From contig CM026428.1 of NCBI GenBank assembly GCA_014871385.1, positions 7,171,471-7,235,470 of the forward strand: a DNA stretch of 64,000 nt, written 5' to 3'. Shown here in pieces: positions 22,022-34,464 of this stretch (positions are counted from its first letter, which is position 1; each line of letters begins with the position of its first letter). The position numbers were made by a program, and so were the translations under genes. This stretch comes from Ceratodon purpureus. Lineage: Eukaryota > Streptophyta > Bryopsida > Pseudoditrichales > Ditrichaceae. Below the pieces are notes generated by a model. The model was given only the letters and a program-made list of their open reading frames with translations, was not told the origin of the DNA and made no database searches.

Positions 22022-23014
22022 TTGGTGGTTGTAGTTGGGAACGGATACGGGAACTCCTACCACCGTCCTGTAAGTCCGGGTTCCACTAGGTTCTCTCAGT
22101 CATATTTAGACCTCCTGTGTCCACCCTGGACGCTCGTTTGTCGTTATCTTAATCGACCAAGCGGTTTAATAATGGTCTTTTACCAGCATCATACTTACTC
22201 AGAATCCGCCCTTTTTACTTGCACATACCCTGTAACATGCACATACCCTGTAAGATATACATACCCATGGTCTCGCTGATACGTGGACCATCCGGATCCG
22301 GATGTTTGCGTATTTCGATTTGGCGGGTATCGGTTTTGCGATCCTGGGTAACTGTCTGGGTATGAACGCAGGGCACATACGGTTATCATCATCGCTCGTC
22401 TCCGGGTCAACTGACGTGTCACATTATTAACTTATGTGAGCTCTGCAACATAGTAGGCGGGATTACCTCGGATGTTTAACTAGTCGGTACGCTCACCGAA
22501 ATCCTGGTTTTCAGGGGTCACCCAGAAACCCCGCAAAACAAGCCGATTATTATGCGCCGACAAGATTACATCAGAGCTGTCGCCTGGATGCGTTTTTTTT
22601 GTTTTCAAAATGAATTTCCGGTAGGGGTTGATATTTCTTATGCGATAATACAAATACATTATAGACTCCGATTGTAAAGATTGCCATCCACTGTCCCCGC
22701 CTTGCATGCAGAGCTATTCTAAAGTGGGAGCACACTACGAACGGTGTTTCCAAGTTTCCAACAGTGTCCAAAATCGCTCACGACCTGCTATACATATTTC
22801 GGTCGTTGATATTGTCTACTCCGAATCTACAATTGTCTGTCTCCAAGTCTCTGCCGCTGATATTACTCTGCCTAATAATTATAGTCCAACATCATACGTA
22901 AAATGGAAGGAATAATGCGTAATCAGTTATGCTAGGTGATTCCATGTCAAAACCAAAATCATACCATGCAAGCAATGCATAACGCTCGGGATTGCGCATG
23001 GTAATCCGTTACAC
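22022..23014. other. CACTA left arm, non-coding
   Basis: No gene was seen. A small tandem GCACATACCCTGTAA/ATACATACCC lies at about 22218-22266. The right part is the 3' flank of the minus-strand transposition gene. Confidence 0.5.
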
Positions 23015-25620
23015 CTACTTCTTCTCCTCCTCGTCAGGGGACTCACTGCCGGAAGTCGACGACGACGTTGAGCTGGAACTCTCGGAGGAGGAGCCGTCGC
23101 TGCTACTGGTCCCTCCTTCCGAAGATCCCGACTCAGAGGAGACCTCTGTATCAGCGGATTCTTCCTCATCCACAATCCCTGCTTCCTTGTTACCGGCCTT
23201 CATTTCGTGAAGCGCCTTCTTGGTTTTCTTCTCAAGACCGGAGTAAGCATGCGTGCGGGCAAACTCAATCTCCACAGACGTGGGAGGTCTGCCAAATTGT
23301 GCCTCCTGCATTTGCAAACAGACAGGCACATTGTCATATACTGCAATTGGGAGCACAGAAAACTAGGGAGGATTCGAGGCATTCAAAGTTGTGTCAATGT
23401 AGAGTTTTGAAATCCGGCATGGATAAATTGCTCACTTACAAACTTTTTGACTATGCCTCGATAACCCCCTCGGCCGCATCGGTGTGAGAACCCTACCTTC
23501 GCCACCCTGCTATCCGCTGCAGTTTTACACTTCTGGGACTTCGCCGCCTTCTTCGGATCAAGCCTGTCCTCGTTTATCTTCTTCCAAGACTCCAACGTGC
23601 ATCCCGGAGGCCTGCTCACCTTCTTTGGATCCTTGTACACCTTGAACCCCTTCTTCAACCTATTCCGCCGTTCCCTTAAATTGTTGCCCACCTGCGCCAT
23701 TACCCCCTTCGACAGCCACGGCCCTGGATACTTCTGCCGTAGACGAACAAGAAACCTTGACTTCAACACGGCGTCCTGCTTGTTCCAGTCGACGTGCCAG
23801 GGGAAGTAGGATGCAGCTCTGTCGAAGACATAGGGCTTCATGTGTTCCCAAAATGCGCCACAGGGAGTGCCGATGCTGTTAATTTCGCACGGGGGAGGGT
23901 CCTGAACAGAAGCCCATGTGTCTTGAGATGAATTTGAATCAGAGGAGTCTGATTTATCTTCCTCCTCTTCGTCTCTTCGACCTCGCTTCCGCGGAGTGAT
24001 CCGCTTCTGCGAGCTTGGGGTTGCGGAGGCCTCGGCATTTCCCCTCCCTACGCTGTCCTTGTTTCTCTTACTTGAACTGGGGGTGCTCGTTTTAGTTCTC
24101 TTCTTACGTACCGACTTACTGTGACGACGCGATCCTCCTTCACTATACCTCCCGGTGTCATCTTCATTCAACGTATCCATGCCGCTGCTACGTCTCCTCT
24201 TACGCCTGCTGGACTTCTTCAAACTCTTACAGATGTCACCCTCACCGTCGGATCGACTGTCCTCTCCATGTCGGCGTCTGCTCACCTCCTCAACCTGTTC
24301 CTTACCTTTACATGTTGCTCTCACCGCACTTCCATTTCCGGATTTCCAACTCGGCCCAGGTGACTCCTCTCGTGCCGGGGTTGTGTGTGGTACTGCAACC
24401 TGCACAGGGGTACGTAAGTCGTGGTCGCTCATGTCAGGCAAGGGAAACTCCGGCAGCGAATGCAAAGTTCCAACAGGCGAGGGGAACAAAACAGTGCGTG
24501 TCCCGGATGTATTGCCACGCCCATCCTCGCATTGACGAGGGGTAATGAGTTTCTCTGCATTCACCGGGTCATTGAAAGGGGAGTGCACCACTACCACTGG
24601 CGACGGCTGATCCTGCATTGGCCCATGAGTTCCTGTCAAGGCACACTTCTCTACCCGTGCAGATACCCCATCTCCAATATCCTTCATATCCCGGAGGTCA
24701 TGGCTTCGGAGAAATTCAGCCCGCTCTGCAGGCGGCAAGCTCTGGAGCAAAAGAAAGGCACGAGAGATTTCTAAAATCGCCTTTATCCCGCTGGGATCCA
24801 CGGCAACTGACTCGGCATGACACTGTGTACCCACCTCAACGCAATTATCAAATGTACGCGACCCCAAATTCACCTGCGAAGGCTCCATAGGTACAGAAGG
24901 TGTCCGCGCATGTTCCGTGCCATCGAGAACTTCTAACTCCGGAGTGACAGATCTCACAGTCTGTGCAGGAGGGTCCACTTCAAGGACTCCACTCTGTCGC
25001 GGTCGCACTGATCCTGTAGTTCCGCGTGTCGCACGGCCGCTCTCAGTCACGGAGTTGTTTAGGGAAACTCCTTCAGGAATAGAATGGACGCCTACTACCT
25101 CCGGCGGATTCACTAATGGTATGGGTACCTCATTATGAGCTACTGACCCACTTGCTGTCAATTGAGAAACAGGTCCAGCACCAGACTCCACTGCTGCGAC
25201 GTCGCCTTCGTGCGCAGCCGTAATGTTATGCGCAGTTGAAGGTGCTCCACCGTCTGTTCCGCTTGGGAGTGCATGCTCGTCCACTGCCGAGTCCCCCTCT
25301 ACTGCGAACTCTGTCTGGGCGGCTACAGGTCCGGCCAATGTCTGCCCGGCGTTTTCACCACTTCGCTTCGACTGCCTTCGGGAGTTGCTGCCGCCACCGT
25401 CCTGGGTCTCAAGGGTTTTAGCCTGCGGGGCACCTGGCTCGACGTCCTCGCTTCTCCCGCCGTCGTTAACCTTCCCACCGCGGCGACGCCCACCCTTCCC
25501 CTCCTTCTTCTTCTCGACCTTGGTCCGAGTCTTGTCCTTTTTCTTCCTGGTACCACCGTGCCGCTTGCCGCTCCCTCCCATTCTGTACCTCCTCCTAAAC
25601 CGATACGCGTGGGTTTTCAT
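23015..25620 (-). CDS. CACTA accessory transposition protein (Transposase_24 / TnpA-like)
   Basis: Two exons, 23440-25620 and 23015-23305, join at a GT-AG intron with phase kept, giving 823 residues from MKTHAYRFRRRYRMGGSGKR. The N-terminal half is low-complexity and basic, then Ser/Pro/Thr-rich, with further basic blocks (SLKKSSRRKRRRSS, KSVRKKRTKTSTPSSS). From about residue 600 a conserved-looking region appears: PYVFDRAASYFPWHVDW, RLRQKYPGPWLSKGVMAQVG, NRLKKGFKVYKDPK. It is followed over the splice by RPPTSVEIEFARTHAYSG, which matches the PTxxEhFxxTH signature of plant Transposase_24 proteins. The tail is Ser/Glu/Asp-rich. It likely binds the subterminal repeats and assists the tnp2 transposase. 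It is divergent from that gene. Confidence 0.75.
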
Positions 25621-26490
25621 TAGTGACAACAGCGAGAACTCACCTCACAGGTAAACATACGGAACTGGACGTTGCATGAAAGGACGTTACTAAAACTGAA
25701 GGTGTATGAATTAGGTTTTACCTGAAGACTTCGCGTCCAAAATCACAGCTGCCACGGGGCTCCAGCAGATGAAGGTGCGATTACCAAGACTCCAGAAATA
25801 TGTATCATTCAAGTAGATCACCTTTTCAAGCGAGCGGGAACATCAACTGCGATACGACCCCAACTGACTTGCATGCACATGCCGTGCCAACAGGACCAGT
25901 AATACCCTGAGGAAGTCAAGGACGCTGGAGAACAAGTGCAGAGTACGCTGTGAAAGGGACTACAAAGAGTATTCGACTGAGCGGCGGCACGCATATACAA
26001 GCAAACACAAAAATCAGGGCAAAAGCTGCTCGAACCCTCTCCACTGGTAAGCCCCCACATAGTTTCATTTAACCCCAATCCCCCCTCCTTAATGTCTGAT
26101 TTTGACATCTAACGCTTAGGGTTCCCTGAATATTATTACCTCCGATGATTTCTACTAGTTGCATTAATTGTGGCATGCAACTTGACTCAAAATGTCGATT
26201 CATACCATGAATTCCGCCTCCACCTAGTGTTACTGGGCGTATATGATTAGTAAATTACAATGTTACTTTACTGGTGCGAGGTTAAAGTCCTTGGTAGGCT
26301 CTAAGACATAGGTGGCCCTACGTGACTACACCTACAGCTGCCACTATTATGTCCTATTAACCTGGCCATCAACCGCTCGAAGTTTAGACAGGTGTGAATA
26401 GTAGCCCACAGTTAGAATCCCCTACAGCCATCTAGAGGCCATCTTCCGGGGACAACTTCAGCGCAGTAGTTTGAGGCTTCCTCTGACAGT
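25621..26490. promoter_or_regulatory. Bidirectional promoter region inside the CACTA element
   Basis: This 870-bp gap separates the two divergent transposition genes. No other gene is supported in it, so both promoters and leaders should lie here. No clear TATA box was picked out. Confidence 0.5.
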
Positions 26491-29400
26491 ATGACACGGA
26501 AAAGAAAGGGGTACGACCCAGTGGATCACACTCCAGTCGACATCGGAGCGATTCTCATGGAAGAAGAACCGCAACCGCCAGAGGACGCTGATCCGAACTT
26601 CGGACGTCGTAAAGTCGTTGACAGTGATGAAGACGAAGACGGAGAACAGATTGGTGGATCAAACTTCTGGGTGGTTTGCCCATGCAGGCATTGTGAGCGG
26701 AAAGAGAAGCCATCCACGAGGCTGTTTTCGACTGTTCGAATTCACTTAAGACTTCATGGAATGGGAACTCGGTTCAAGGTAAGAATCAAAATATGTATGC
26801 ATTTCTATTACTGGCGCGGAGCCGAGTGGTCACGTAGGTCATGTAGAATAATTCCTCCAAGGCATGGGGGTAAGATGAAATTAGACAGTACTTTAACCCC
26901 CACGGTTAAGGGTCAGTGTATTCTACTATGCGCATTCTGAGATATATTTATCCTTTGACTGTAACTGATGACGTTGCTTTTCCGAACTCCCACTAAAAGG
27001 CTGCATACGAGAGGAGGTTGAATGCTACCGCAATGGATAATGAACATCCCCGAACAGCTTTCCCGATGCCACTTGACTTACCACGAATAGGCGTCCAGGA
27101 AGTACATGTTAACGAAGACATCTACGATGACGTGGACATCGATGCCGACGATGGGGCACCGTGGGGAGAAGCGGAAGTCATGCCACATGTCCTTACAAAC
27201 CTAGCAATGGTTCATACCGAAGCCGGGGACATTGACCTTAATAGAGGACCTCTGAACGACATGCCATACATTGTGCAGCAAGCGACGACTCCAATATACA
27301 CTGGATCAAAAAAGAGCCGGCTTAATTTCATCATATGGGCATTCGGTTTGCAGACGAAGAACAGGCTCTCGAACGTTGCCATGGACGACTGGTTTCGGGG
27401 CATGGCCGAGAACGTGGCCCCCAAGGGAGAGGGCATAACGAACAACATGCCCAGGTCGCGGCAGGAGGCGCGTAAGGTAATAACAGAATGCGGACTGGAT
27501 TACGTCACAATAGACTGCTGCCCTTGTGACGATTTCATCTACTATGGGGCAGATTACGAGCAATTAGTCCACTGCCCTAAGGTGAACTGCGGTATTAGCC
27601 GATACCGGGATGACGTGAAGAAGAGTCATGTTCCTCAGAAAAAGTTTCATTACTTTCCGCTGGCACCTCGACTTATTGGCCTGTTTCGTAGCCCGACATT
27701 TTCTAGGCTTATGCAGTGGTACTACTTCCACAGATCACGGGAAGGAATATTGAAGGTCCCTGCGGACGGTATGGCGTTCAAGCATGCTGAGACCCTTCTC
27801 AGGAACCACATGGGACAGGCATATGACATACGTAGCGTGTTTTTCACTCTAGCAATGGATGGTTTTAACCCCCACGGTCATAATTCTCTAAGTCACTCGA
27901 CATGGCCAGTCCTGCTGTCAATACAGAATCTTCCCCCTTGGATGGCCACGAAGGCCTCCCACATTGTCTTGTCTACTATCATTCCCGGACCCAACAAAGT
28001 GAAGGATGTCCAGCTCTACTTGAGACCTTTACTGGACGAACTGAAACTACTGTGGGACGATGGTCTGACCGCACATGATGTAGGTGAGCCAAGGGGGAGA
28101 CAAGAATTCAACCTCCGGGCAATGTTAGTCTGGACGATACACGACTGGCCTGGTATGTCTCTATCTCTCACTGATTTATCCTGTATTATCCCTTTATATC
28201 TGCGGGGGACATCGTCGGGCTGGAAATGTATGCTGCTGCAATGGTCGGTGACCCTATGAACTGGCAGGATATGGCCTATGCTCAGGATTGCAAGTGTCCG
28301 GGTACAAGGCATGTCCTAGATGCAATCCAACGGATTTTGAGGCACGTTATTCGAAGCACTTACGCAAGATGGTATACCAAGGTTATCGTAAATACCTTCC
28401 TCCGCGACACAGGTATCGGAGGGAGCAGTATTGTCACCGTTTTGACGGAAAGGTAGACCACCGGCATAGCCCATCTACACCAGACCAGCGGTTTTGGCAA
28501 CGGCAGTGGGTTAGGAGAACGGCTGGGAATCAAGATAACCACGGAGGCTCCGATGGTAGCGGCATTAATCAGTTGTCTTCGTTTTACAGCCTGCCGTACT
28601 TTCAGGTAAGTCCTTCTCTCGGGAAAAAATATGATTGTGTGAGGGAATTGTTAAATATTCGTAACTTCCCACATGATGCTGACAAAACAGTGGCACATTC
28701 CACATGGCTTTAACACGTCGATGTTGTTTTCAGGACTTACTGTCTCCGCACCTCCTTGATCCGATGCATATTGAAAAGAATGTCTGTGTGGCGCTAATGA
28801 AGACTCTGTCGAGCGCGAAGGGATCGAAGTCCGACGGACATTCTGTGCGTGAGGATTTACGGGCTGAGAACAGGATGCCAGCGCTTCATACTCCGTTATC
28901 AGTGACTACTGATGCTAGAACCGGTGCGAAGAATTACAAGTACCGGAAGGCACCTTGGGTGTGGACTCCTTCGGAGTTCAAAGGTGTAACGGAAACTATT
29001 GCTGCAATAAAGGCGCCGTCCAACTATGGATCCTCGATGGCTCACAAATTCAAAGACAAGAAAGTCCTCGGGATGAAGACACACGACTGGCATAATGTCC
29101 TGCACAATTATTTGGCAGTGGCGATCAGGGGGACATTGACGGCTGACGTTCGCTCCGCTGTGTACAAAGTATCAAACTTTTTTAAGAATGTATGTGCCCG
29201 AGAATTCCGGGTGGACGATCTTCCACAACTGGAGTTGGAGGGTTACGAGGCAGCATGTCTCTTAGAGATGACAATGCCCCCCAGTTTTTTCGACATACAA
29301 CCACACCTCATGATACATCTAGTGCGTGACATCTACCATGCTGGACCAGTGCAGTACCGGTGGATGTACTTCGTCGAGAGGTACATGACAAAACTAAAGG

Positions 29401-30572
29401 ATTGGGTCCGCCAACACGCGAGACCAGAATCAAGCATGGCAGAAGGGTACATAACATTTGAGGCCATGGTGATGGCCACGGAATACGCATCACTCTTGGA
29501 TCCAACTGCCCCTCCAATGTGGCGTGTTGGAGAAACCCGAGAAATGGCTAAGCAGGTTTTACCACGGGCATTTGTCCTCAAGAAACTCAGTGAAGTTGTG
29601 TACGAGCAAGCCCACTCTTTTGTGTTAAAGAACCACCATACATTGGAGGACTGGAGGCAACGTCATGCTGCGTTAACGGAACATCCAGGATCAACTATCG
29701 AGTCATTCAGACACTGGTTACGCCCAGCGGTGCTTCTAGCTCTGGAGGCAGGAGAGGTCATTTCACAGGACGTGTTGGACCTTAGTGCTGGCCCTAGCGA
29801 AAAAGGGAGGCATTACTCTGCCATGTGGTCTCGGGGTAGGCACTTCCGGATAGGCAGGAGGGATCACGCCTCGAAAACCACAAGTGATTCGTACATATCT
29901 GCGTACTTCGAAATGGGTCGTGCAGGCCGACTGGAGTTTGTAGGGCAGATAGACAGCATAATAATGTTGGATTATGATACTGTGAAACAGACGCTCATAC
30001 GAGGGAATTGGTGGCAGAATAACGAAACAGAGCGGCGTAAGAGCACCACACTTGTAATGGACGAATGCGGCGTGAACAGGGTTCTAGCGCGGGAGTTTCT
30101 GAACTCTCATCTCCAGAGACATGAACCTTTTATATATCCGGAAGACTGTAACCAGGTATTTCTCGTGGATGATAGGCTGCATAGGCAGTGGAAGCTTGTG
30201 GTGGACGCTGAGGCTCGCAGACGTCGTGTTTTTGAGATTAATGTCCCCGAAGTGGCAGCTACCTACGGGGATGGGGGCGTAGCGGTAGAAGACGACGACA
30301 ACGAGGCCGTCCAAATAGAGGACCCCGCTTCGTCCGATGATGAGAGAGTGCTTGAGGACAACCTGGATGAGTTGCATGAGAACATACCCCTTGTATACCG
30401 TAGACGTAGACGGGTCTTAGAGGACCATGTCCTTGATCCCGAGCAGGAAGAGGAAATAAGACTTGACGACGTGGAAGTGGCGGGTAATTTAGAAGATGAC
30501 GGCGAATATGCCGGAATTGTCGAAGTGGACGAGAGTGACAGCAACTCCGATTACGAGACACTGGAGCTCTAA
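26491..30572 (+). CDS. CACTA transposase (tnp2 / Transposase_21, DUF4218, DUF4216-like)
   Basis: Four exons (26491-26778, 27000-28152, 28286-28605, 28734-30572) join at GT-AG introns to 1,199 residues without a stop. Exon 1 carries a CxxC.. CRHC transposase-associated zinc-finger style block (VVCPCRHCERKEKPSTR). Exon 2 holds a cysteine-rich CCPCDDFIYYG..CPKVNCGISRY segment. It then has the tnp2 core with LAMDGFNPHGHNSLSHSTWP, NLPPWMATKASHIVLSTIIP and LWTIHDWPG, continued over the splice by SGYKACPRCNPTDFEARYSK. Exon 4 opens DLLSPHLLDPMHIEKNVCVA. It has a DUF4218 block (PPSFFDIQPHLMIHLVRDIY, RWMYFVERYMTKLKDWVR, residues about 760-835), a DUF4216-like block near 974-1014 and an acidic tail. The order is that of complete plant CACTA transposases, which excise and insert the element. 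It appears intact. Confidence 0.92.
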
Positions 30573-30757
30573 CGTGGACACATGTTAGGGCCGAACTCAG
30601 ACTTCACGTGTATACTTCTAAACAGACGTGGAGAGAAGTCACGGTTCACATATAACAGTTTCTAAGCAAAGGGTAAGCGGCAATATTCCATAGCGATGCA
30701 TGGTAGTTTCGGTATTACAGACCACGTGGTTTTTGGGGCGGTGTCGTAGTGTTTCCA
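30573..30757. other. Short spacer between transposase and BRCT gene
   Basis: The 185-bp gap holds no feature that I can see. It should contain the transposase 3' end and the next gene's promoter. Confidence 0.4.
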
Positions 30758-31535
30758 ATGGATTCTGGAGCGCAGTCTCTGCAAAGCGAGCAGGAAAACA
30801 GGGCCAGGAAGCGGCAGAGGAGGGAACGGATAATGGATGGAGTACGCGAAGGCGAAACGCTGGGGGATTCACTGATCCGGGAGCTGGAGGAGGCAGAGGC
30901 CGAACTGATGGCGGACTGGAGCAGACGGCACTGGCTTGAAGGAGTGACATTGTTTCTTTCGAAGCCTATTCATTCAACGTAAGATCTTTGAACAGAAAAG
31001 TCTTCTCCAGTGCATAGTCATTTTGTCGATTTCTGTTGTATACCATGTTAATTTGGAGTATGCTTGGTGTGCAGAAATCCAGATTCCCTGGCAATTGCGT
31101 CGCTACAACTTCGCACGATATGCATACAAGCGGAATGCATGGGCGCCGAGGTTGTGGATAAACTAGACGAACGTGTAACGCATGTTATAATGTTTAGGAA
31201 GCCGGGGCTTACACTTGACCCGAAACACGTGCAACGGAGGTGCTAAATTGTTCGGACACCTTAAAACTCATCTTGTCATATTTGTTTAATTTTTTCCTGT
31301 ATGCCGAATTTGCTAACATGAACCAATCGGGCGTGGCAACGGACACAGTGATAATGTGAAGTGGCTTCTGCTTGGCAGCTTATTTTGGCAGCACGGCATG
31401 GACATTGTCGCTCCTACAGGGGAGCAATGCGGTGAAGAACTTCTGCGGAAAGTAGTCTACCACGACTGGCTGGTTCATTCTGTGGCTTCGGGGAAGTTAC
31501 TTCCTGTGGACGAATACTTGGCTATGGACATCTGA
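30758..31535 (+). CDS. Transposon-borne BRCT-like protein resembling the DNA ligase IV tail
   Basis: Three exons (30758-30978, 31075-31239, 31379-31535) with GT-AG introns join in frame to 180 residues. Residues 1-55 are charged and likely helical (ENRARKRQRRERIMDGVREG). Then follows a BRCT-like fold order: HWLEGVTLFLSK (strand 1), LRTICIQAECMGAEVVDKLD (helix 1, strand 2) and ERVTHVIMF (the VTHVI strand). After a variable insert comes RKVVYHDWLVHSVASGKLLP, the conserved W helix, ending VDEYLAMDI. The WL..S..SGKLLP.. ending is typical of the last BRCT domain of DNA ligase IV and relatives, which binds XRCC4 or phosphopeptides in end joining. The parent gene is inferred. It lies inside the CACTA element downstream of the transposase and in the same direction. 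It could help repair of excision sites or be a captured host fragment. Confidence 0.7.
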
Positions 31536-32558
31536 AGCCAGTCGTAGTGGCGACTATAGCAGGTTACAGAAAATGGGGACCGCAGGATGACCTCCGGCCC
31601 GGTCCTTTGTATTGGAATGGCAGAAACGAACATGAATAAAATTTTATAACATGACGGTGACATTACCGTCCTGCTTGATGAGACTTAGTTGTGGGATGTG
31701 ACATGAGATTAAGAGTTGATGAAAGAACGATTGCACTGAAACAAACCAAGTTTGCAACTCTTGATCGTACCATAGGCGACTCCGTAGATTGCTGATTCAA
31801 ATAAAACTAAAAGCGTAAAGAGCATGGACGACCATTGTAACCGTATGAACCTGAGGTGATATGTGCGGCATAAATTAAGAAGCCACGCCCAAGTAACATT
31901 TCCGGATCATGGCACTGATATTTCTAGATTCCGAGGAGAAGGCGGCAAGGAAGTTGGGCGGTGGCCTTATGAAGTGGGGATCCACTGAAGCCGTGTGGGT
32001 CTTATTGCGACAACGCATATCTGCTGACGTTGCTGTCCATCTTAATAGCAGTTTCGTCTGAGTCGAAGCAGGAGTGTAGCCGCCAACATCGGTAACTGCA
32101 CATGCCGTAAGAAGTACATGGCATACGCGACAACAACGCCTTAACGTAGTGGAGTGTAGCCGAGAGTGAGCACCAGGGGACTTGGCCACCAGGAAGTCTG
32201 CAGTAATGTCTACATAAGTCGCCGATGTGGGAATGTTCAATTATCTGCTCCACTACGAAGGGTCGGCTAAGTGGCTGTTACGGTAACGTTGTGGCCTACT
32301 GTAGATGGAGAGAAGTCATTGAACACATTGTGGTACAGATATTAGATGTGCAGATGAGTACCGTGCACGAATGCAGGCGTTTTCTTAATGAATCGTTTTT
32401 TTTTCATCAGCGTGCATACTGATTCTTGCTATGTGTAGTCATAGTAGTAATTCTGAATGATTCCAGTCGTTCATCCTGTTTACCGATATTCGCTGATAAT
32501 TGACGACGGATGTCTGCAGCGGTGAAACGTTCTAGCGCTGTGAGGGAGACGGGGAAAC
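31536..32558. other. Non-coding spacer within the CACTA element
   Basis: No supported gene. Minus-strand open frames at 31875-32253 look like chance frames. Confidence 0.4.
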
Positions 32559-32996
32559 ATGCGTCAGCACGGCAAAGCGCGAAGACGGGACACTAATTGC
32601 CGCCTGTGCGTCGACTGGAGTCCGCCACAAGGGGGATACGTGAAGAGCATCAGGGACGCAGATGTTGAAGATGTAGTGTTCCCCCTCCTGTGCCGCACCT
32701 CGGCCCAGGGACACTCTAGACTGTCGCTTCTGACGAAGTTAAGGGGAATTAATCGGAAGTGGAGGTCGTTGGCTGACAGTAGCAATGACTGGGTAGACTT
32801 TGTTTGGATGAAACCACAGTTTCGGCTTTGGTTGCAGAATAGGAATACGAGAGACATGGCCATTGCCGAGGGTAGAGGGAAAGGGTGTCCGAGGCATCCT
32901 TTGATCACATTGGACGATCTTCTATTCAACCCCCTTTTTTGTGACCCAGCGGATATCATCAGAAACAGAGAGCGTTTGGCGAAGGTGGAGGAGTAG
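32559..32996 (+). CDS. Transposon-borne ORF of unknown function
   Basis: An uninterrupted 145-codon frame starts MRQHGKARRRDTNCRLCVDW and ends in KVEE-TAG. It contains LSLLTKLRGINRKWRSLADS followed by SNDWVDFVWMKPQFRLWLQN, faintly like the second helix of an F-box (LxxVCKxWRxL), and later HPLITLDDLLFNPLFCDPAD. Composition is coding-like compared with the AT-rich arm that follows. I cannot assign a family. It lies in the same direction as the transposase and BRCT genes and may be another captured fragment. Confidence 0.5.
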   Translation: MRQHGKARRRDTNCRLCVDWSPPQGGYVKSIRDADVEDVVFPLLCRTSAQGHSRLSLLTKLRGINRKWRSLADSSNDWVDFVWMKPQFRLWLQNRNTRDMAIAEGRGKGCPRHPLITLDDLLFNPLFCDPADIIRNRERLAKVEE

Positions 32997-34460
32997 CGTT
33001 ATGAGTGGTGTAAGCTATCATTCTTAGTAGAAACAGTAATGCAACGGGTAGAAGCAATCAACCAAGTGAGGATTAACCGCCATAATCACTGAAATGGCCA
33101 TGCAGCATTGTATTAGCCCTCCAATACATTACAACTATACTAAGATATGTATAGAACATTTATTCAAGGTTTATACGCATTTCATGGGACTTTTATGGTA
33201 ATTAGAGAAATAGAAATTTTAAATATAAAGCACAGGACTATTATGTGTACATGGATGAATGAAAAATATAAAAAGTGGAACAAAAAAAATTCATAATAAC
33301 TCCAATATTTTTTGAATAACTTAAAAAATTTAATATAATTAAAATTTGTACCAAAAAGAAGAATTATTAGCAGAAGAGGCGAATATTATTCAAAATGATA
33401 AAGAAGGTTAAATAACGAAATTAGGATAGAAAAAAAAAAAAAATAATAAATAAAAAAAAATAATAGAAACAAACAATTTATAAACAAACGGGATAAATGA
33501 AAGACAGAAGTGGTTTCAGTCAATAGGCTATTGAGAGGATAAGAAGGAGAAACTTAAATTAGAGTATGAGAAGATAAGGAAGCAGAGAAAAAAATAAAAA
33601 ATTTAAAAAACAAAATAAATATTAAAAAAAGGATAATTGTATTAGAAAAAATTTCGAATACGTATCAGAAATGGTGGAAAATCCATGAATGAGCACCATA
33701 TTTTTTCACAATATAATAAGGTAATGGAAAAAATGATATACATGAAATGAAGGTTAAGAAAAAATATTGATGACAGGACGATACTTTAAAAAAAAAAACA
33801 GAAATTAATAAACAAAATATAGAAAACATAATAGAAGAAGTAGAATAGGTAGTTTACAGAATGGAAAATGACAAAAAACTTCAAAAAAAACAACACATAC
33901 ATGATGTGGGAGTGAGCATAATCAAGAGGTAGTCATAAATAAAATCATAGAAAAGAAGGGAAGGGAAAGTAACAAGGGCTAGATAGAATCACATAGACAG
34001 AACAGAATTATAAGGGAAATTAAAATAAAAAAAAAAATAACGTCAAGAGAGAAGTCATAATATGTCTACAACAGAACTATAAATACAATTAACACACACT
34101 AATGGGAATGAAATAAAGATAATTTAAATGGATGAATAAGGAGACAATTGTAACATAAGAAGTAGTAATGTATGATTTAAGTAGTATTAAAAAAACACAA
34201 AGAACTAAGGGTCCTGAACAATACATGCATAGCTGTTATAAAAAATGAATTCAATTTTCCTGTGTTGATTTGGAAACACGCAGAGGTAATACAGTTACCC
34301 ACCAACTCCAAACCACGGAATCACTGGCATCAAGAGAGCGACCTCCCTTCTCTTTAGCGAAAAGTCTATGCAGAACAGCAGTGACGTGTGTTTCGAATTG
34401 TCTTTTGTCCATAATGGGGCCGGGGAACGAGGATAGCAGCCATGGTGTGTGTGGGAACGA
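32997..34460 (+). other. Purine-rich, A-skewed right arm of the CACTA element
   Basis: From about 33130 to 34240 the plus strand is dominated by A with some G and T and very little C, with many poly-A runs (for example 33430-33475). No ORF of interest is present. The composition differs sharply from the GC-balanced genes of the element. It may be an old tandem A/G-rich expansion or a later insertion. Confidence 0.7.
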
Positions 34461-34464
34461 AAAA

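Noticed and set aside
30259..30561. Minus-strand frames opposite the acidic tail of the CACTA transposase
   Set aside because: Ser/Arg-rich shadows of an Asp/Glu-rich coding region.
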